This document shows, piece after piece, positions 1 through 6,968 of a stretch of 27,428 nucleotides of DNA (positions within the stretch are counted from its first letter, which is position 1; each line of letters begins with the position of its first letter). A program made the translations under genes and the position numbers. The notes under the pieces were generated by a model. That model did no database searches. It had not been told where the DNA came from and worked only from the letters and a program-made list of their open reading frames with translations. This DNA is from an uncultured Oscillibacter sp. GTDB lineage: Bacteria; Bacillota; Clostridia; Oscillospirales; Oscillospiraceae. The stretch covers positions 1 through 27,428 of the forward strand of contig CABSFC010000028.1 of NCBI GenBank assembly GCA_902476875.1. The letters run 5' to 3'.

Positions 1-288
1 GGCGGGACGGGGCGCGCCGGCAGGGCGGGGCCCCCGGGGCGCGGGACGCTGCTCCGGCGGCAAAGCCTTTTTGATGGAGAGATTGATCTTCCCGTTTTCC
101 GCGGACAGGACCAGGACCTTGACGGTCTGCCCCTCCTGCAGGAAATCATGTACGTCGTTGACAAAGGTGTTGGCGATCTCCGAGATATGTACCAATCCGG
201 ACCTGCCGCCCTCCAGAGCGACAAACGCGCCGAATTTGGTGATGGTGGTCACCCTGCCTTCCAAAATGCTCCCAACCTGAGGCTCCAT
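1..288 (-). CDS. S1 RNA-binding domain protein (YabR-like), C terminus cut by window edge
   Basis: The minus-strand frame opens at ATG 288 and stays open to base 1, giving 96 residues with no stop. The start MEPQVGSILEGRVTTITKFG, followed by GAFVALEGGRSGLVHISEI and an EGQTVKVLVLS/KINLSIKKA block, is a complete S1 OB-fold at residues 4-75. A Pro/Arg-rich tail then begins, as in B. subtilis YabR and other S1 proteins of the divIC locus. A purine-rich ribosome-binding site (GGAAGGAGA) lies about 12 bases upstream. In B. subtilis yabR lies directly after divIC, as here, with spoIIE next; spoIIE would be expected just outside the left edge. The family binds RNA; its exact role is uncertain. The domain call is firm and the ortholog name is inferred from synteny. 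Confidence 0.85.
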   Translation of the reverse strand, partial: MEPQVGSILEGRVTTITKFGAFVALEGGRSGLVHISEIANTFVNDVHDFLQEGQTVKVLVLSAENGKINLSIKKALPPEQRPAPRGPRPAGAPRPA

Positions 289-418
289 ACCCTATTTTGT
301 TTCTCCTTCCCATAATTTGCGCCGGAGCGCCGGCGCGGCTGCGCTGAAGTTTGAAAAAGAAGAGCGGTGCAGTCCGGCGGGGGAGGCGTTTCGCGACTCC
401 CTCGTCGCCCGGCACCGT

Positions 419-724
419 TCAATTGCTCGTATCGTAGATCACATATTCGCCGGGGGTGACAAGTCCCAGCTCATCCCTGGCGATCTCCTCGATCTTTTCG
501 GGGGTGACCCCCTCGGCGATGTCCGCCTTCAGGGCGTCGTTCTCCTGCCGCTGCTCCTCCACCCGGGCGGCGTAGTAGTCCCGCTCCGCCTGGGCGCTCT
601 CCACCTGGTCCTGCAGGTCGTGCAGCTGCCAGCCGATGGCCGCCAGCAGCGCCAGAATCACAACTTTGGTCAGCAGACCGGCCCGGGGACGGGGCTTTTT
701 TCCCGCCTGCGCCGCCTTTGCCAT
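419..724 (-). CDS. divIC: Septum formation initiator, DivIC/FtsB family
   Basis: A 101-residue bitopic membrane protein. It has a short basic cytoplasmic tail (residues 1-17), one hydrophobic segment at about 18-35 (LLTKVVILALLAAIGW), then a coiled-coil stretch rich in Q, E, R and A (about 37-70), and a C-terminal VTPEKIEEIARDELGLVTPGE motif typical of the family. DivIC pairs with FtsL in the divisome to promote septal wall synthesis. Start ATG 724 has a strong ribosome-binding site (GGGAGG) 8 bases upstream. Its position between yabQ and an S1-domain gene matches the conserved Firmicutes sporulation/division locus. The upstream yabQ frame runs through its first 254 bases in another frame. 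Confidence 0.92.
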   Translation of the reverse strand: MAKAAQAGKKPRPRAGLLTKVVILALLAAIGWQLHDLQDQVESAQAERDYYAARVEEQRQENDALKADIAEGVTPEKIEEIARDELGLVTPGEYVIYDTSN

Positions 725-1187
725 ATCTGCCGCCTCCCTTCAGGAATGATCGCACATTCCCATTTTTTCTTATTGTATAGCATTTCCGCGCAAAATAAAA
801 GAGATTTTTTCCGCGCCGGGCGGTTTTTTTGCAAAAACTTTTCAGCCACAGCAGCGGAAAAGACAACAAATGCGCCAAGTAGGCCAGGGTGTCCGCCCAA
901 AAGGCCCACACCGGGCGCAGCAGCTGGGAGAAGGCGCAGAAAAACAGCACCGCGCCGCCCACGGCGCCCAGCACCGCGAAGCCCCGCAGCTCCCCCCGGC
1001 ACCGCCGCAGGAGAAAGAGGAACGCGGCCGCCCCCACAAGGAGGCAGTAGGCCGTGTCCAGCGCGGCGGTGAAGCGGGGCAGGCGCAGCCGGAAGGGGCG
1101 CAGCAGATCGTACAGCACCCCGGCGGACAGCCCCAGCAGGATGGACTGGGCGAACAGCAGCAGCTGCTGGGAGACCTGGTTTCCCAT
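471..1187 (-). CDS. yabQ: Spore cortex biosynthesis protein YabQ, 3' end abnormal
   Basis: The N-terminal part (about residues 1-145) is a polytopic membrane protein. It has the hydrophobic blocks LLLFAQSILLGLSAGVLYDLL, ALDTAYCLLVGAAAFLFLL, FAVLGAVGGAVLFFCAFSQLL and WADTLAYLAHLLSFPLLWL, then a basic KKTARRGKNLFYFARKCYTI tail. YabQ is needed for spore cortex formation and acts in the outer forespore membrane in B. subtilis. It starts 2 bases after the yabP stop, so the pair is translationally linked. After about residue 155 the frame runs on through divIC out of frame and ends only at 471. That Gly/Arg/Ala-rich tail looks like an antiphase reading of divIC, not conserved protein. The true end is probably near 725-750, with either a real missing stop or a one-base error in the A-rich run near 765-772. 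Confidence 0.8.
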   Translation of the reverse strand: MGNQVSQQLLLFAQSILLGLSAGVLYDLLRPFRLRLPRFTAALDTAYCLLVGAAAFLFLLRRCRGELRGFAVLGAVGGAVLFFCAFSQLLRPVWAFWADTLAYLAHLLSFPLLWLKSFCKKTARRGKNLFYFARKCYTIRKNGNVRSFLKGGGRYGKGGAGGKKAPSPGRSADQSCDSGAAGGHRLAAARPAGPGGERPGGAGLLRRPGGGAAAGERRPEGGHRRGGHPRKDRGDRQG

Positions 1188-1189
1188 CC

Positions 1190-1471
1190 CTATCCGAACA
1201 GCCGGCTGAAAAAGCCGCCCCGGCCAGGGCCCTCGTCCTCGTAGGTCACGGAGTCGATGCGGCCGTCCACATGCAGCTCCCCGCCGTCCAGCGACAGCTT
1301 GCCGATGTGCAGGTCCTCTCCGGTGACCACCAGCGTCCCCGCCGAGGTGGACATGACGATGCCGGTCTCGTCGAAGCGGTCCACGTCCTCCACGCCGGAG
1401 ATGGTCAGGTGCTCCCGGCCAATGAGCTCCAGCCGGTGGGCCGCCTGGGGCATGGTGTTGTAGTCGTTCAT
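1190..1471 (-). CDS. yabP: Sporulation protein YabP
   Basis: A 93-residue protein with the YabP/YqfC-family pattern: HRLELIGREHLTISGVEDVDRFDETGIVM, then TSAGTLVVTGEDLHIGKLSLDGGELHVDGRIDSVTYED. YabP is required for spore cortex assembly and localises around the forespore. The start is set at ATG 1471, not the longer possibility at 1495, because GGGAGG lies 9 bases upstream of 1471. A good SigE-like promoter (1496-1524) precedes it, matching the known SigE control of yabP-yabQ in B. subtilis. The C terminus is Gly/Phe-rich (RGGFFSRLFG). The stop lies 2 bases before the yabQ start. Confidence 0.93.
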   Translation of the reverse strand: MNDYNTMPQAAHRLELIGREHLTISGVEDVDRFDETGIVMSTSAGTLVVTGEDLHIGKLSLDGGELHVDGRIDSVTYEDEGPGRGGFFSRLFG

Positions 1472-1495
1472 GTTCTCGTCCCTCCCCCTGTCCAC

Positions 1496-1524
1496 AGAAT
1501 ATGGCGGGGGAGAGAGGATTATGA
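1496..1524 (-). promoter_or_regulatory. SigE-like promoter for yabP-yabQ
   Basis: Read on the minus strand, TCATAAT (1524-1518) is followed by 14 bases and CATATTCT (1503-1496). This fits the B. subtilis SigE pattern of a -35 near TCATATT, a 13-15 base spacer and a -10 near CATANNNT. It occupies the short gap between rqcP and yabP, about 25 bases before the yabP start. A similar arrangement with the same spacer stands before the D,D-carboxypeptidase gene at 19333-19361. Confidence 0.6.
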
Positions 1525-1525
1525 C

Positions 1526-1771
1526 TTACCGTCCGATTTCTTTATAAAGGGTCGCGGCGTCGGCCTGCTTCACCGTCTCCTGGACGGACAGCACCTCCAC
1601 CGTCACGGTGCGGACGCCGAAGCGCAGGGAGATCTGGTCCCCCACCTTCACGTCATAGGACGCCCGGGCGGGCCTGCCGTTGACGGTGACCAGACCGTTG
1701 TCGCAGGCCTCGTTGGCCACGGTCCGCCGCTTGACAAGTCGGGAGACCTTCAGGTATTTATCCAACCGCAT
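1526..1771 (-). CDS. rqcP: S4-domain RNA-binding protein RqcP (YabO)
   Basis: An 81-residue protein consisting of one S4 domain: MRLDKYLKVSRLVKRRTVAN, then ACDNGLVTVNGRPARASYDVKVGD and a short VTVEVLSV strand. This is the YabO/Hsp15-like family. In B. subtilis the protein, renamed RqcP, binds stalled 50S subunits and helps RqcH add C-terminal alanine tails during ribosome quality control. ATG 1771 is chosen because GGAGG lies about 5 bases upstream and conserved homology begins there; the longer in-frame start at 1801 would add ten unrelated residues. It sits between hup and yabP, the usual Clostridia order. Confidence 0.92.
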   Translation of the reverse strand: MRLDKYLKVSRLVKRRTVANEACDNGLVTVNGRPARASYDVKVGDQISLRFGVRTVTVEVLSVQETVKQADAATLYKEIGR

Positions 1772-1790
1772 GGAACTCCTCCATATAAGG

Positions 1791-1816
1791 ACTGCCGGCA
1801 CGGATGTGCCGGCAGT
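1791..1816 (-). terminator. Perfect hairpin between hup and rqcP (attenuator or processing site)
   Basis: ACTGCCGGCAC (1791-1801) pairs perfectly with GTGCCGGCAGT (1806-1816) around the 4-base loop GGAT. It lies 22 bases after the hup stop and before the rqcP ribosome-binding site. There is no U-run on the minus strand, so full Rho-independent termination is doubtful. Partial termination, or protection of the abundant hup message from 3' decay, fits better. Confidence 0.55.
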
Positions 1817-1838
1817 TGATTGATCTGGAACCGGAAAA

Positions 1839-2114
1839 TTACTTCGCCACGGCGTCCTTCAGCGCCTTGCCGGCCTTGAACACGGGCACGACGGTCTCGC
1901 CGATCTCGATGGGCTCCTTGGTCTTGGGGTTGCGGCCGACGCGGGCGGCGCGCTTCTTCACCTCGAAGGAGCCAAAGCCCACCAGCTGTACCTTCTCGCC
2001 CTCCTTCAGGGCGTCGGTAACGGCGGTCAGGGTGGCGGAAATCACAGCCTCGGCGTCCTTCTTGGAGACCTCGGCGGCAGCGGCAACGGCATTGATCAGT
2101 TCAGCTTTGTTCAT
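1839..2114 (-). CDS. hup: DNA-binding protein HU
   Basis: A 91-residue HU protein of normal length. The first half is the helical dimerisation region (MNKAELINAVAAAAEVSKKD). It is followed by VQLVGFGSFEVKKRAARVGRNPKTKEPIEIGETVVPVFKAGKALKDAV, which contains the hallmark GFGSFEV and the RNP beta-arm that inserts in the DNA minor groove. HU compacts and bends chromosomal DNA without sequence specificity. The start has a TAGGAGG ribosome-binding site about 10 bases upstream. The gene sits between mazG and rqcP, a position B. subtilis lacks but that I recall as common in Clostridia. Confidence 0.97.
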   Translation of the reverse strand: MNKAELINAVAAAAEVSKKDAEAVISATLTAVTDALKEGEKVQLVGFGSFEVKKRAARVGRNPKTKEPIEIGETVVPVFKAGKALKDAVAK

Positions 2115-2180
2115 GGGTCATATCCTCCTATAAATATCATTTGTGGGATCTCAGATTTATTCTCTTAACGCGCATCGCGA

Positions 2181-2984
2181 TTAAGACTCCTGTTTGGCGG
2201 CCTCCCAGAGGGCGATCAGCTCCGCCTCCGTGTACGCGGTGAAGGGCTTGTCCGCCGACGATTCCACCTTGCGGAAGCGGGCGTCGAACTTGTCGCAGGC
2301 CCGATGGAGGGCGTCCTCCGGGTCCACGCCGGACATCTGGGCGATCTTGCTGAGGATGAACAGCGCGTCGCCCACTTCCTCCCGGACGCCGTGGGGCGCG
2401 TCCGCGGCCTGGCCGGACTCCACGGCCGCCCGCAGCTCCCGGACCTCCTCTTCCAGCTTGTCCAGCGCGCCGGCGATGCTGTCCCAGTTGAAGCCCGCCT
2501 TCACGGTCTTGCCCACGATCTTTTCCGCCCGCCACAGGGCCGGCAGGGTGTGGGGCACGGCCTCGATGGCGTCGGCGGTGGAGCGCTGGCCCTTTTCCTT
2601 CCGCTTCAGGACCTCCCAATTAGTCAGGACCTGCTCGCTGTTGTCGGCCCGCATGGTGCCGCCGAAGACATGGGGGTGGCGGTACACCAGCTTCTGGGCC
2701 ACGCCGTCCACCACGTCGTCCATGGTGAAGCGGCCCCGCTCCGTCTCGATCTGGGTGTGGAAAGCCACCTGCATCAAAACGTCCCCCAGCTCCTCGCACA
2801 TGCCGTGGGGGTCGTCGTGGTCGATGGCGTCCAGGGCCTCGTAGGTCTCCTCCAGAAAGTTCCGGCGAATGGAGCCGTGGGTCTGCTCGGCGTCCCAGGG
2901 ACAGCCGCCGGGGGCGCGGAGGAGCCGCATGATCTCCAGAAAATCCTCCCAGCCGTAATGAGGCTTACATTGAAAATCTACCAT
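2181..2984 (-). CDS. mazG: Nucleoside triphosphate pyrophosphohydrolase MazG
   Basis: A 267-residue protein with two tandem MazG-type all-alpha domains. The first is around residues 20-105 (GGCPWDAEQTHGSIRRNFLE, EETYEALDAI, EELGDVLMQVAFHTQI). The second is around 150-250 (EKIVGKTVKAGFNWDSI, EEEVRELRAA, REEVGDALFILSKIAQ). The paired Glu/Asp motifs (EEXXE and EXXD) bind Mg2+. MazG hydrolyses (d)NTPs to the monophosphate and pyrophosphate, removing aberrant nucleotides. Unlike B. subtilis YabN it lacks the fused N-terminal methylase domain. It lies between spoVB and hup in the sporulation locus. Start ATG 2984 has only a weak AAGGCGG ribosome-binding site. Confidence 0.95.
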   Translation of the reverse strand: MVDFQCKPHYGWEDFLEIMRLLRAPGGCPWDAEQTHGSIRRNFLEETYEALDAIDHDDPHGMCEELGDVLMQVAFHTQIETERGRFTMDDVVDGVAQKLVYRHPHVFGGTMRADNSEQVLTNWEVLKRKEKGQRSTADAIEAVPHTLPALWRAEKIVGKTVKAGFNWDSIAGALDKLEEEVRELRAAVESGQAADAPHGVREEVGDALFILSKIAQMSGVDPEDALHRACDKFDARFRKVESSADKPFTAYTEAELIALWEAAKQES

Positions 2985-3045
2985 ACATTATCCGCCTTTG
3001 CAAGAAAATTCGTTGGAAAGCCCTTGATTTTCAAGGATTTTTAAC

Positions 3046-3076
3046 AGGCAAAGGGCCGGGAGACGGCCGTTTGCCT
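3046..3076 (-). terminator. Imperfect hairpin at the spoVB 3' end
   Basis: AGGCAAAGGGCC (3046-3057) pairs with GGCCGTTTGCCT (3065-3076) with one mismatch and a 7-base loop. The right arm touches the spoVB stop codon. On the minus strand it is followed by GTTAAAAATCC, without a U-run, so it is at best a weak terminator before mazG. Confidence 0.35.
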
Positions 3077-4728
3077 CATTTTAAGCGCAGAAGTTTTATA
3101 AGCTTCTCGCCGTGGGGGACGGAGCGCACGTCCTCCGCCCGCAGGATGCGCAGGGCGATGACCAGGACGGCGTACACCGCCACGCCCGCCAGGATGCCGC
3201 ACAGCGTCGCCGCCGCGTTGGCCATGTAAGCGGAGTGCCCCGCCAGCGCCCGGTCCGCGAAGCCGTACGCCGCCCAGGCGGCGCCGCCCATGAGGGCGGA
3301 GGCGAGAACCGGTTTTGCGAACAGCTGGACGTAGCGCGGCTTCTTCGAAGAGTATTTCCAGACGAAGAACAGATTTAACACCACGATCACCAGATAGCAG
3401 CACAGCGTGGAGACTGGAGCGCCGTGGATGTTGATGTCAGGATTCCCCACCAGAATATAGTTCATGACAATTTTGGTGAGGCCGCCGGCGATCACCGTAA
3501 AGATCGGCAGCTTTTCCTTACCGTAAGTCTGCAAAATGGCGTTGGTCAGAATCATCAGACAGATGAAAATCAGAGCGATGCCCAGGATCCGCAGATGGGG
3601 GCCCGCGGCCAGGGCGTCCTCCTGCTGGGTGGGCAGGATCAGGCGCATAATGGGCGTGGACAGCACGGAGAGGCCCACACCCGCCGGCAGAGCCAGAATG
3701 GCGATGAGCCGGAAAGCGGAGGAGATGATGCTGTCGGCCTTGGCGGTGTCCCGCTGGGCTATGGCCGCCGCCGCGAAGGGGATCAGACTCATGGTGACGG
3801 GATAGACGAAGGAGGCCACCATGTTGGGCATATCCATGGCCATCCGGTACTGGCCGTTCAGGAGGGCGGCCTCCGTCTCGCTCAGCAGAAGGGCGTTTTG
3901 CAGCCGGCCCATGACGATCTTGGTGTCGATCAGATTGATGATGCCCAGGGCGGAGTTCCCCAGGGTAATGGGGATGCCGATGGCCAGAACGCTCTTCATG
4001 ATGCTCCCTCTGGAATCGGGGACATCCAGGCTCTCCGTCCTGTTGCGGTGACCGGCCAGATACACGATCAGGAAGCAGAGAGAAAGCACGGTGCCCACGG
4101 TGACGCCCAGAATGGCGCCCGCGGCCACATATTCCACGCCGTCGCTCCCCGCCTGGGCCAGCTGCCGGGCGATAACAGGCTCCCGGCATTTTTGCAGGAT
4201 GAACCAGGCCAGCGGCAGGCCGATCCCCACCTTACACAGGGCCTCCAATACCTGGGAAATGGCGGTGGGCTTCATGTTGCCCTGGCCCTGGGTGTAACCC
4301 CGCATACAGGCCAGCAGGCACACGCAGAACACGGCGGGAGCCAGGGCTCGGATCGCCTGAGCGGCCATGGGGTTCTCCTCGAAAGCCGCCAGCTGCTCCG
4401 CGCCGAAAAACATCAGCAGAGTTCCCGCCAGCCCCAGGCCGAAGAAGAGCCAGATGGCGGTGCTGAAGATCTTGCGTTTTTCATTTTCCCGTCCCTGGGC
4501 ATGGGCCTGGCTGGTCAGCTTGGAAATGGCCAGGGGCAGGCCCGCGGTGGCGAAGATGTTCAAAAAGTTGTAGATCAGATAGGCGGTGTCAAAGTAGGTT
4601 TTGCCAACACTGCCCAGGATGTTGTTGAGCGGAAGCTTGTAGACCGCGCCAATGAGCTTGACGATGACGACCGCCGCCGTCAAAATGGCGGCGCCGCCCA
4701 AAAAGGACTGCTTTTTTTGATTCGACAT
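3076..4728 (-). CDS. spoVB: SpoVB/MOP-superfamily lipid flippase
   Basis: A 550-residue polytopic membrane protein with about 14 hydrophobic segments, the size and layout of the MOP/MATE polysaccharide exporters. The opening FLGGAAILTAAVVIVKLIGAVY, then PLNNILGSVGKTYFDTAYLIYNFL and LPLAISKLTSQAHAQGRENEKRKIF, is typical of SpoVB/YabM proteins. SpoVB belongs to the MurJ-like group and is thought to move lipid-linked precursors for spore cortex peptidoglycan across the forespore membrane. It stands immediately before mazG, as spoVB (yabM) stands before mazG (yabN) in B. subtilis. Start ATG 4728 has GAGGTAA about 8 bases upstream. A weak SigE-like match (ACATGAA, 15 bases, CATCATT) lies in the upstream gap. 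Confidence 0.9.
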   Translation of the reverse strand: MSNQKKQSFLGGAAILTAAVVIVKLIGAVYKLPLNNILGSVGKTYFDTAYLIYNFLNIFATAGLPLAISKLTSQAHAQGRENEKRKIFSTAIWLFFGLGLAGTLLMFFGAEQLAAFEENPMAAQAIRALAPAVFCVCLLACMRGYTQGQGNMKPTAISQVLEALCKVGIGLPLAWFILQKCREPVIARQLAQAGSDGVEYVAAGAILGVTVGTVLSLCFLIVYLAGHRNRTESLDVPDSRGSIMKSVLAIGIPITLGNSALGIINLIDTKIVMGRLQNALLLSETEAALLNGQYRMAMDMPNMVASFVYPVTMSLIPFAAAAIAQRDTAKADSIISSAFRLIAILALPAGVGLSVLSTPIMRLILPTQQEDALAAGPHLRILGIALIFICLMILTNAILQTYGKEKLPIFTVIAGGLTKIVMNYILVGNPDINIHGAPVSTLCCYLVIVVLNLFFVWKYSSKKPRYVQLFAKPVLASALMGGAAWAAYGFADRALAGHSAYMANAAATLCGILAGVAVYAVLVIALRILRAEDVRSVPHGEKLIKLLRLK

Positions 4729-4800
4729 GGAGAGATTACCTCGAATTTACACAATGATGCGCAAAGGGCCTTGGTTCATGTTATTGCCCGGCGACACGCT

Positions 4801-5628
4801 TTATACCCGCTCCAGACACGCTTTCACCAGGGCGGCGAACCTGGGCCCCGCCGCCGCCGCCGCGGCAATGACCTCGTCCCCGTCCAGGGGCCGGTCCAAA
4901 ACGCCCGCCGCCATGTTGGTGCACAGGGTGAAGCCCAGCACATCCATACCGCAGTGGGCGGCCACGATAGCCTCCGGCACGGTGGACATGCCCACCGCGT
5001 CGGCGCCCAGGATACGGGCGGCTCGGACCTCGGCGGGAGTCTCGTACTGGGGGCCGGGGAAATACATGTAGACGCCCTCCCGCAGCGGAATACCCAGCGC
5101 CCCGGCGGCCTGACGGGCCGCGTCCCGCAGCGCCGGGGTGTAGATGTGGCTGACATCCGGAAACCGGGGGCCGAACTCGTCCAGGTTGGGCCCGCACAGG
5201 GGGCTCTCCCCGAAGAGCTTGATGTGGTCGGTGATGAGCATGATGTCCCCGGCGGAAAAGGCGGTGTTCACCGCCCCGGCGGCGTTGGTGACGATCAGGG
5301 TCTCCGCCCCCAGCAGCCGCAGCACCCGGACGGGGTAGCCAACATCCGCGAAGCTCCACCCCTCATAGGTGTGGAGCCGCCCCTGCATCACCGCCACATC
5401 CTGTCCGGCGAGGCGGCCGAAGACGAACCGCCCTTTGTGGTCCGGGGCGGTGGAGCGCTTCATGTGGGGCACATCGGCGTAGGGGACCGCAACAGGGTCC
5501 TCCACCTCGTCCCCCAGCGCCCCAAGACCGGAGCCCAGGATCAGCAGGACCCGGGGCCGAAACGCCCCCAGCCGTTCCCGCAGCGCCCGGGCGCTCTCCC
5601 GGTACTGCTCATAAGCGTAGGGCTCCAT
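4801..5628 (-). CDS. Purine nucleoside phosphorylase
   Basis: A 275-residue enzyme of the trimeric PNP family. Visible hallmarks are the phosphate-binding GSGLGALGDEVE loop near residue 32, HKGRFVFGRLAGQDVAVMQGRLHTYEGW, LIVTNAAGAVN, YFPGPQYETPAEVRAAR, and VGMSTVPEAIVAAHCGMDVLGFTLCTNMAAG, with the base-binding Asn near the end. It splits (deoxy)purine nucleosides with phosphate into free base and (deoxy)ribose-1-phosphate for salvage. The start is ATG 5628, which shares one base with the TGA of the upstream zinc-ribbon gene (TGATG). The frame is open further upstream, but that extension only antiphases the zinc-ribbon gene. The nucleoside kinase gene two positions upstream suggests a small nucleoside-salvage group. 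Confidence 0.95.
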   Translation of the reverse strand: MEPYAYEQYRESARALRERLGAFRPRVLLILGSGLGALGDEVEDPVAVPYADVPHMKRSTAPDHKGRFVFGRLAGQDVAVMQGRLHTYEGWSFADVGYPVRVLRLLGAETLIVTNAAGAVNTAFSAGDIMLITDHIKLFGESPLCGPNLDEFGPRFPDVSHIYTPALRDAARQAAGALGIPLREGVYMYFPGPQYETPAEVRAARILGADAVGMSTVPEAIVAAHCGMDVLGFTLCTNMAAGVLDRPLDGDEVIAAAAAAGPRFAALVKACLERV

Positions 5629-6017
5629 CACAGCTTCCCGCCGCACTCCCGGCAGAAGGCGTCGCCCTCCCGCGCCTCGGCGCCGCAGGTGGCGCAGGTG
5701 CGGGCCTGCTCCCGGTCGATCCGCTCGTTCACGGCGGCAAGCTCCGCCTTCAATCCGTCGATCTCCTGGAGCTTCGCCAGCAGCACCTCCGAGTCGGTGG
5801 GGTCGCCGGTGTGGGTGGCGTACAGCATTTCGCCCAGCTCCATCAGAGCCCCGTCCACGGAACCCTCCAGTGTGGCGGCACGGATGCGCAGCTTGGCCAC
5901 GGACAGCAGCTCCCCGGCCTTTTTGCTCACGCCGTAGGCGGCGTCGGAGGCCACGTCGGCGGCCTGGACGGCGGTTTTCTGGACGGTGTCCAGCAGCTCT
6001 GCCAATTTTTCGTTCAT
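5628..6017 (-). CDS. Zinc-ribbon protein with helical N terminus
   Basis: A 129-residue protein without a recognised enzymatic domain. Residues 1-100 are helical and Ala-, Glu- and Lys-rich (MNEKLAELLDTVQKTAVQAA and ELLSVAKLRIRAATLEGSVD), with a probable coiled coil at EIDGLKAELAAVNERIDREQ. The C terminus is a four-cysteine zinc ribbon, CATC at about 112-115 and CREC at about 122-125. Proteins with this layout are common in Clostridia and are annotated only as zinc-ribbon proteins; function is unknown. It overlaps the phosphorylase start by one base and follows the nucleoside kinase by 14 bases, so it is co-transcribed with both. Its ribosome-binding site AGGGAGGA is strong. Confidence 0.8.
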   Translation of the reverse strand: MNEKLAELLDTVQKTAVQAADVASDAAYGVSKKAGELLSVAKLRIRAATLEGSVDGALMELGEMLYATHTGDPTDSEVLLAKLQEIDGLKAELAAVNERIDREQARTCATCGAEAREGDAFCRECGGKL

Positions 6018-6031
6018 AACAAGTCCTCCCT

Positions 6032-6967
6032 TTAATGATTGTCGTAGGTGCTGCCGCCGATGAATTCCCTGGCCAGGGACTCCGGCGCGACATACTTCTC
6101 GTCCATGGCCTCGATTTTGTCAAAGCCCCGCAGCATATCGTCCACCACGTCGTACTTTCCGGCGGGGACGACCTCCAGCAGAGGCACCACGAAGGGCTTC
6201 AGCACGGCGAACTCAAAGGCCAGGGAGGAGTCGAACATGATGTGGGCGTTCTCCTTGTAGGGGGAGATGTACAGCTTCTCGCCCCGGCGGACGTTGGCCC
6301 ACATCTTCAGGGTGAAGTTTGCGTCGCTGCCCCGGAACTTGTAGTCCCGGACGATGCGGCGGCACAGCCGCAGCCAGGGGTGCTGAAAGACGATCTTTCC
6401 GTCGTCGTCCACCAGGTTGCTGCGGGCGGCGATATACAGCTTGAAAGCGTGGGGGTTCTTGCCCACGATGATGTCGTTCAGGGCGTGGATACCCTCGAAG
6501 ATGGCCAGCTCGTCCGGGCCCAGGCGCAGGGGCTGGGACAGGATGTCCGAGCGCATCTGACGGGCGAACTCGTACTTGGGCACGTGGATGGTCTCGCCCC
6601 GGTCCAGCATGGCGAAGTGCCGGTTCAAAAGGTCCACGTCCAGGCAGAAGGGGGACTCGTAGTCGATGGCGCCCTCCCGGTTCCGGGGGGCCGTCTCCGG
6701 GTCGATGGTGTTGAAGTAGTTGTCCATGGAGACGGTGTGGGTCTCGATGCCCATCTTCTCCAGCCGCTCCTCGATCTTCAGCGCCGTGGTGGTCTTGCCG
6801 GAGCCGGAGGGGCCGGAGAGCAGGATGACCCGGGACTCGTCCCGGTGGTCGGCGATCTTTTTCGCCGCGTTCTCCACCTTTTTGGCAAAGGCGGCGTCAC
6901 ACTCGGCGGCAAAGGCGCCGGGGTCGCTGCGGATGGCTTCATTGATCTGCGTCAGAGAGTACGGCAT
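6032..6967 (-). CDS. Nucleoside kinase, uridine kinase (Udk)-like
   Basis: A 311-residue P-loop kinase. The Walker A motif GPSGSGKT is at residues 52-59, followed by TVSMDNYFNTIDPETAPRNREGAIDYESP. This matches the phosphate-donor and nucleoside-binding region of uridine kinases and phosphoribulokinases (DNYF in place of DSFY). Later come AIFEGIHALND, FKLYIAARSN and RRIVRDYKFRGSD, the lid region. The family phosphorylates uridine/cytidine or related nucleosides. The N-terminal 45 residues are helical; longer clostridial relatives carry a TGS/ThrRS-like module there, absent here. The start ATG 6967 is 1 base after the hemZ stop, so the genes are coupled. The exact substrate cannot be read from the sequence. 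Confidence 0.85.
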   Translation of the reverse strand: MPYSLTQINEAIRSDPGAFAAECDAAFAKKVENAAKKIADHRDESRVILLSGPSGSGKTTTALKIEERLEKMGIETHTVSMDNYFNTIDPETAPRNREGAIDYESPFCLDVDLLNRHFAMLDRGETIHVPKYEFARQMRSDILSQPLRLGPDELAIFEGIHALNDIIVGKNPHAFKLYIAARSNLVDDDGKIVFQHPWLRLCRRIVRDYKFRGSDANFTLKMWANVRRGEKLYISPYKENAHIMFDSSLAFEFAVLKPFVVPLLEVVPAGKYDVVDDMLRGFDKIEAMDEKYVAPESLAREFIGGSTYDNH

Positions 6968-6968
6968 G

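Noticed and set aside
289..418. Terminator between divIC and the S1-domain gene
   Set aside because: The only stem seen is a 5-bp GCGAC/GTCGC at about 392-407 without a U-run; not convincing.
3424..5937. Plus-strand open frame of 837 codons opposite spoVB and the purine phosphorylase gene
   Set aside because: It is His/Gly/Gln-rich, has no family motif, spans two well-identified genes, and arises from GC-rich codon bias on the opposite strand.
5629..6123. N-terminal extension of the purine nucleoside phosphorylase
   Set aside because: The added Arg/Gly-rich sequence is an antiphase reading of the zinc-ribbon gene; the TGATG junction gives a normal start at 5628.
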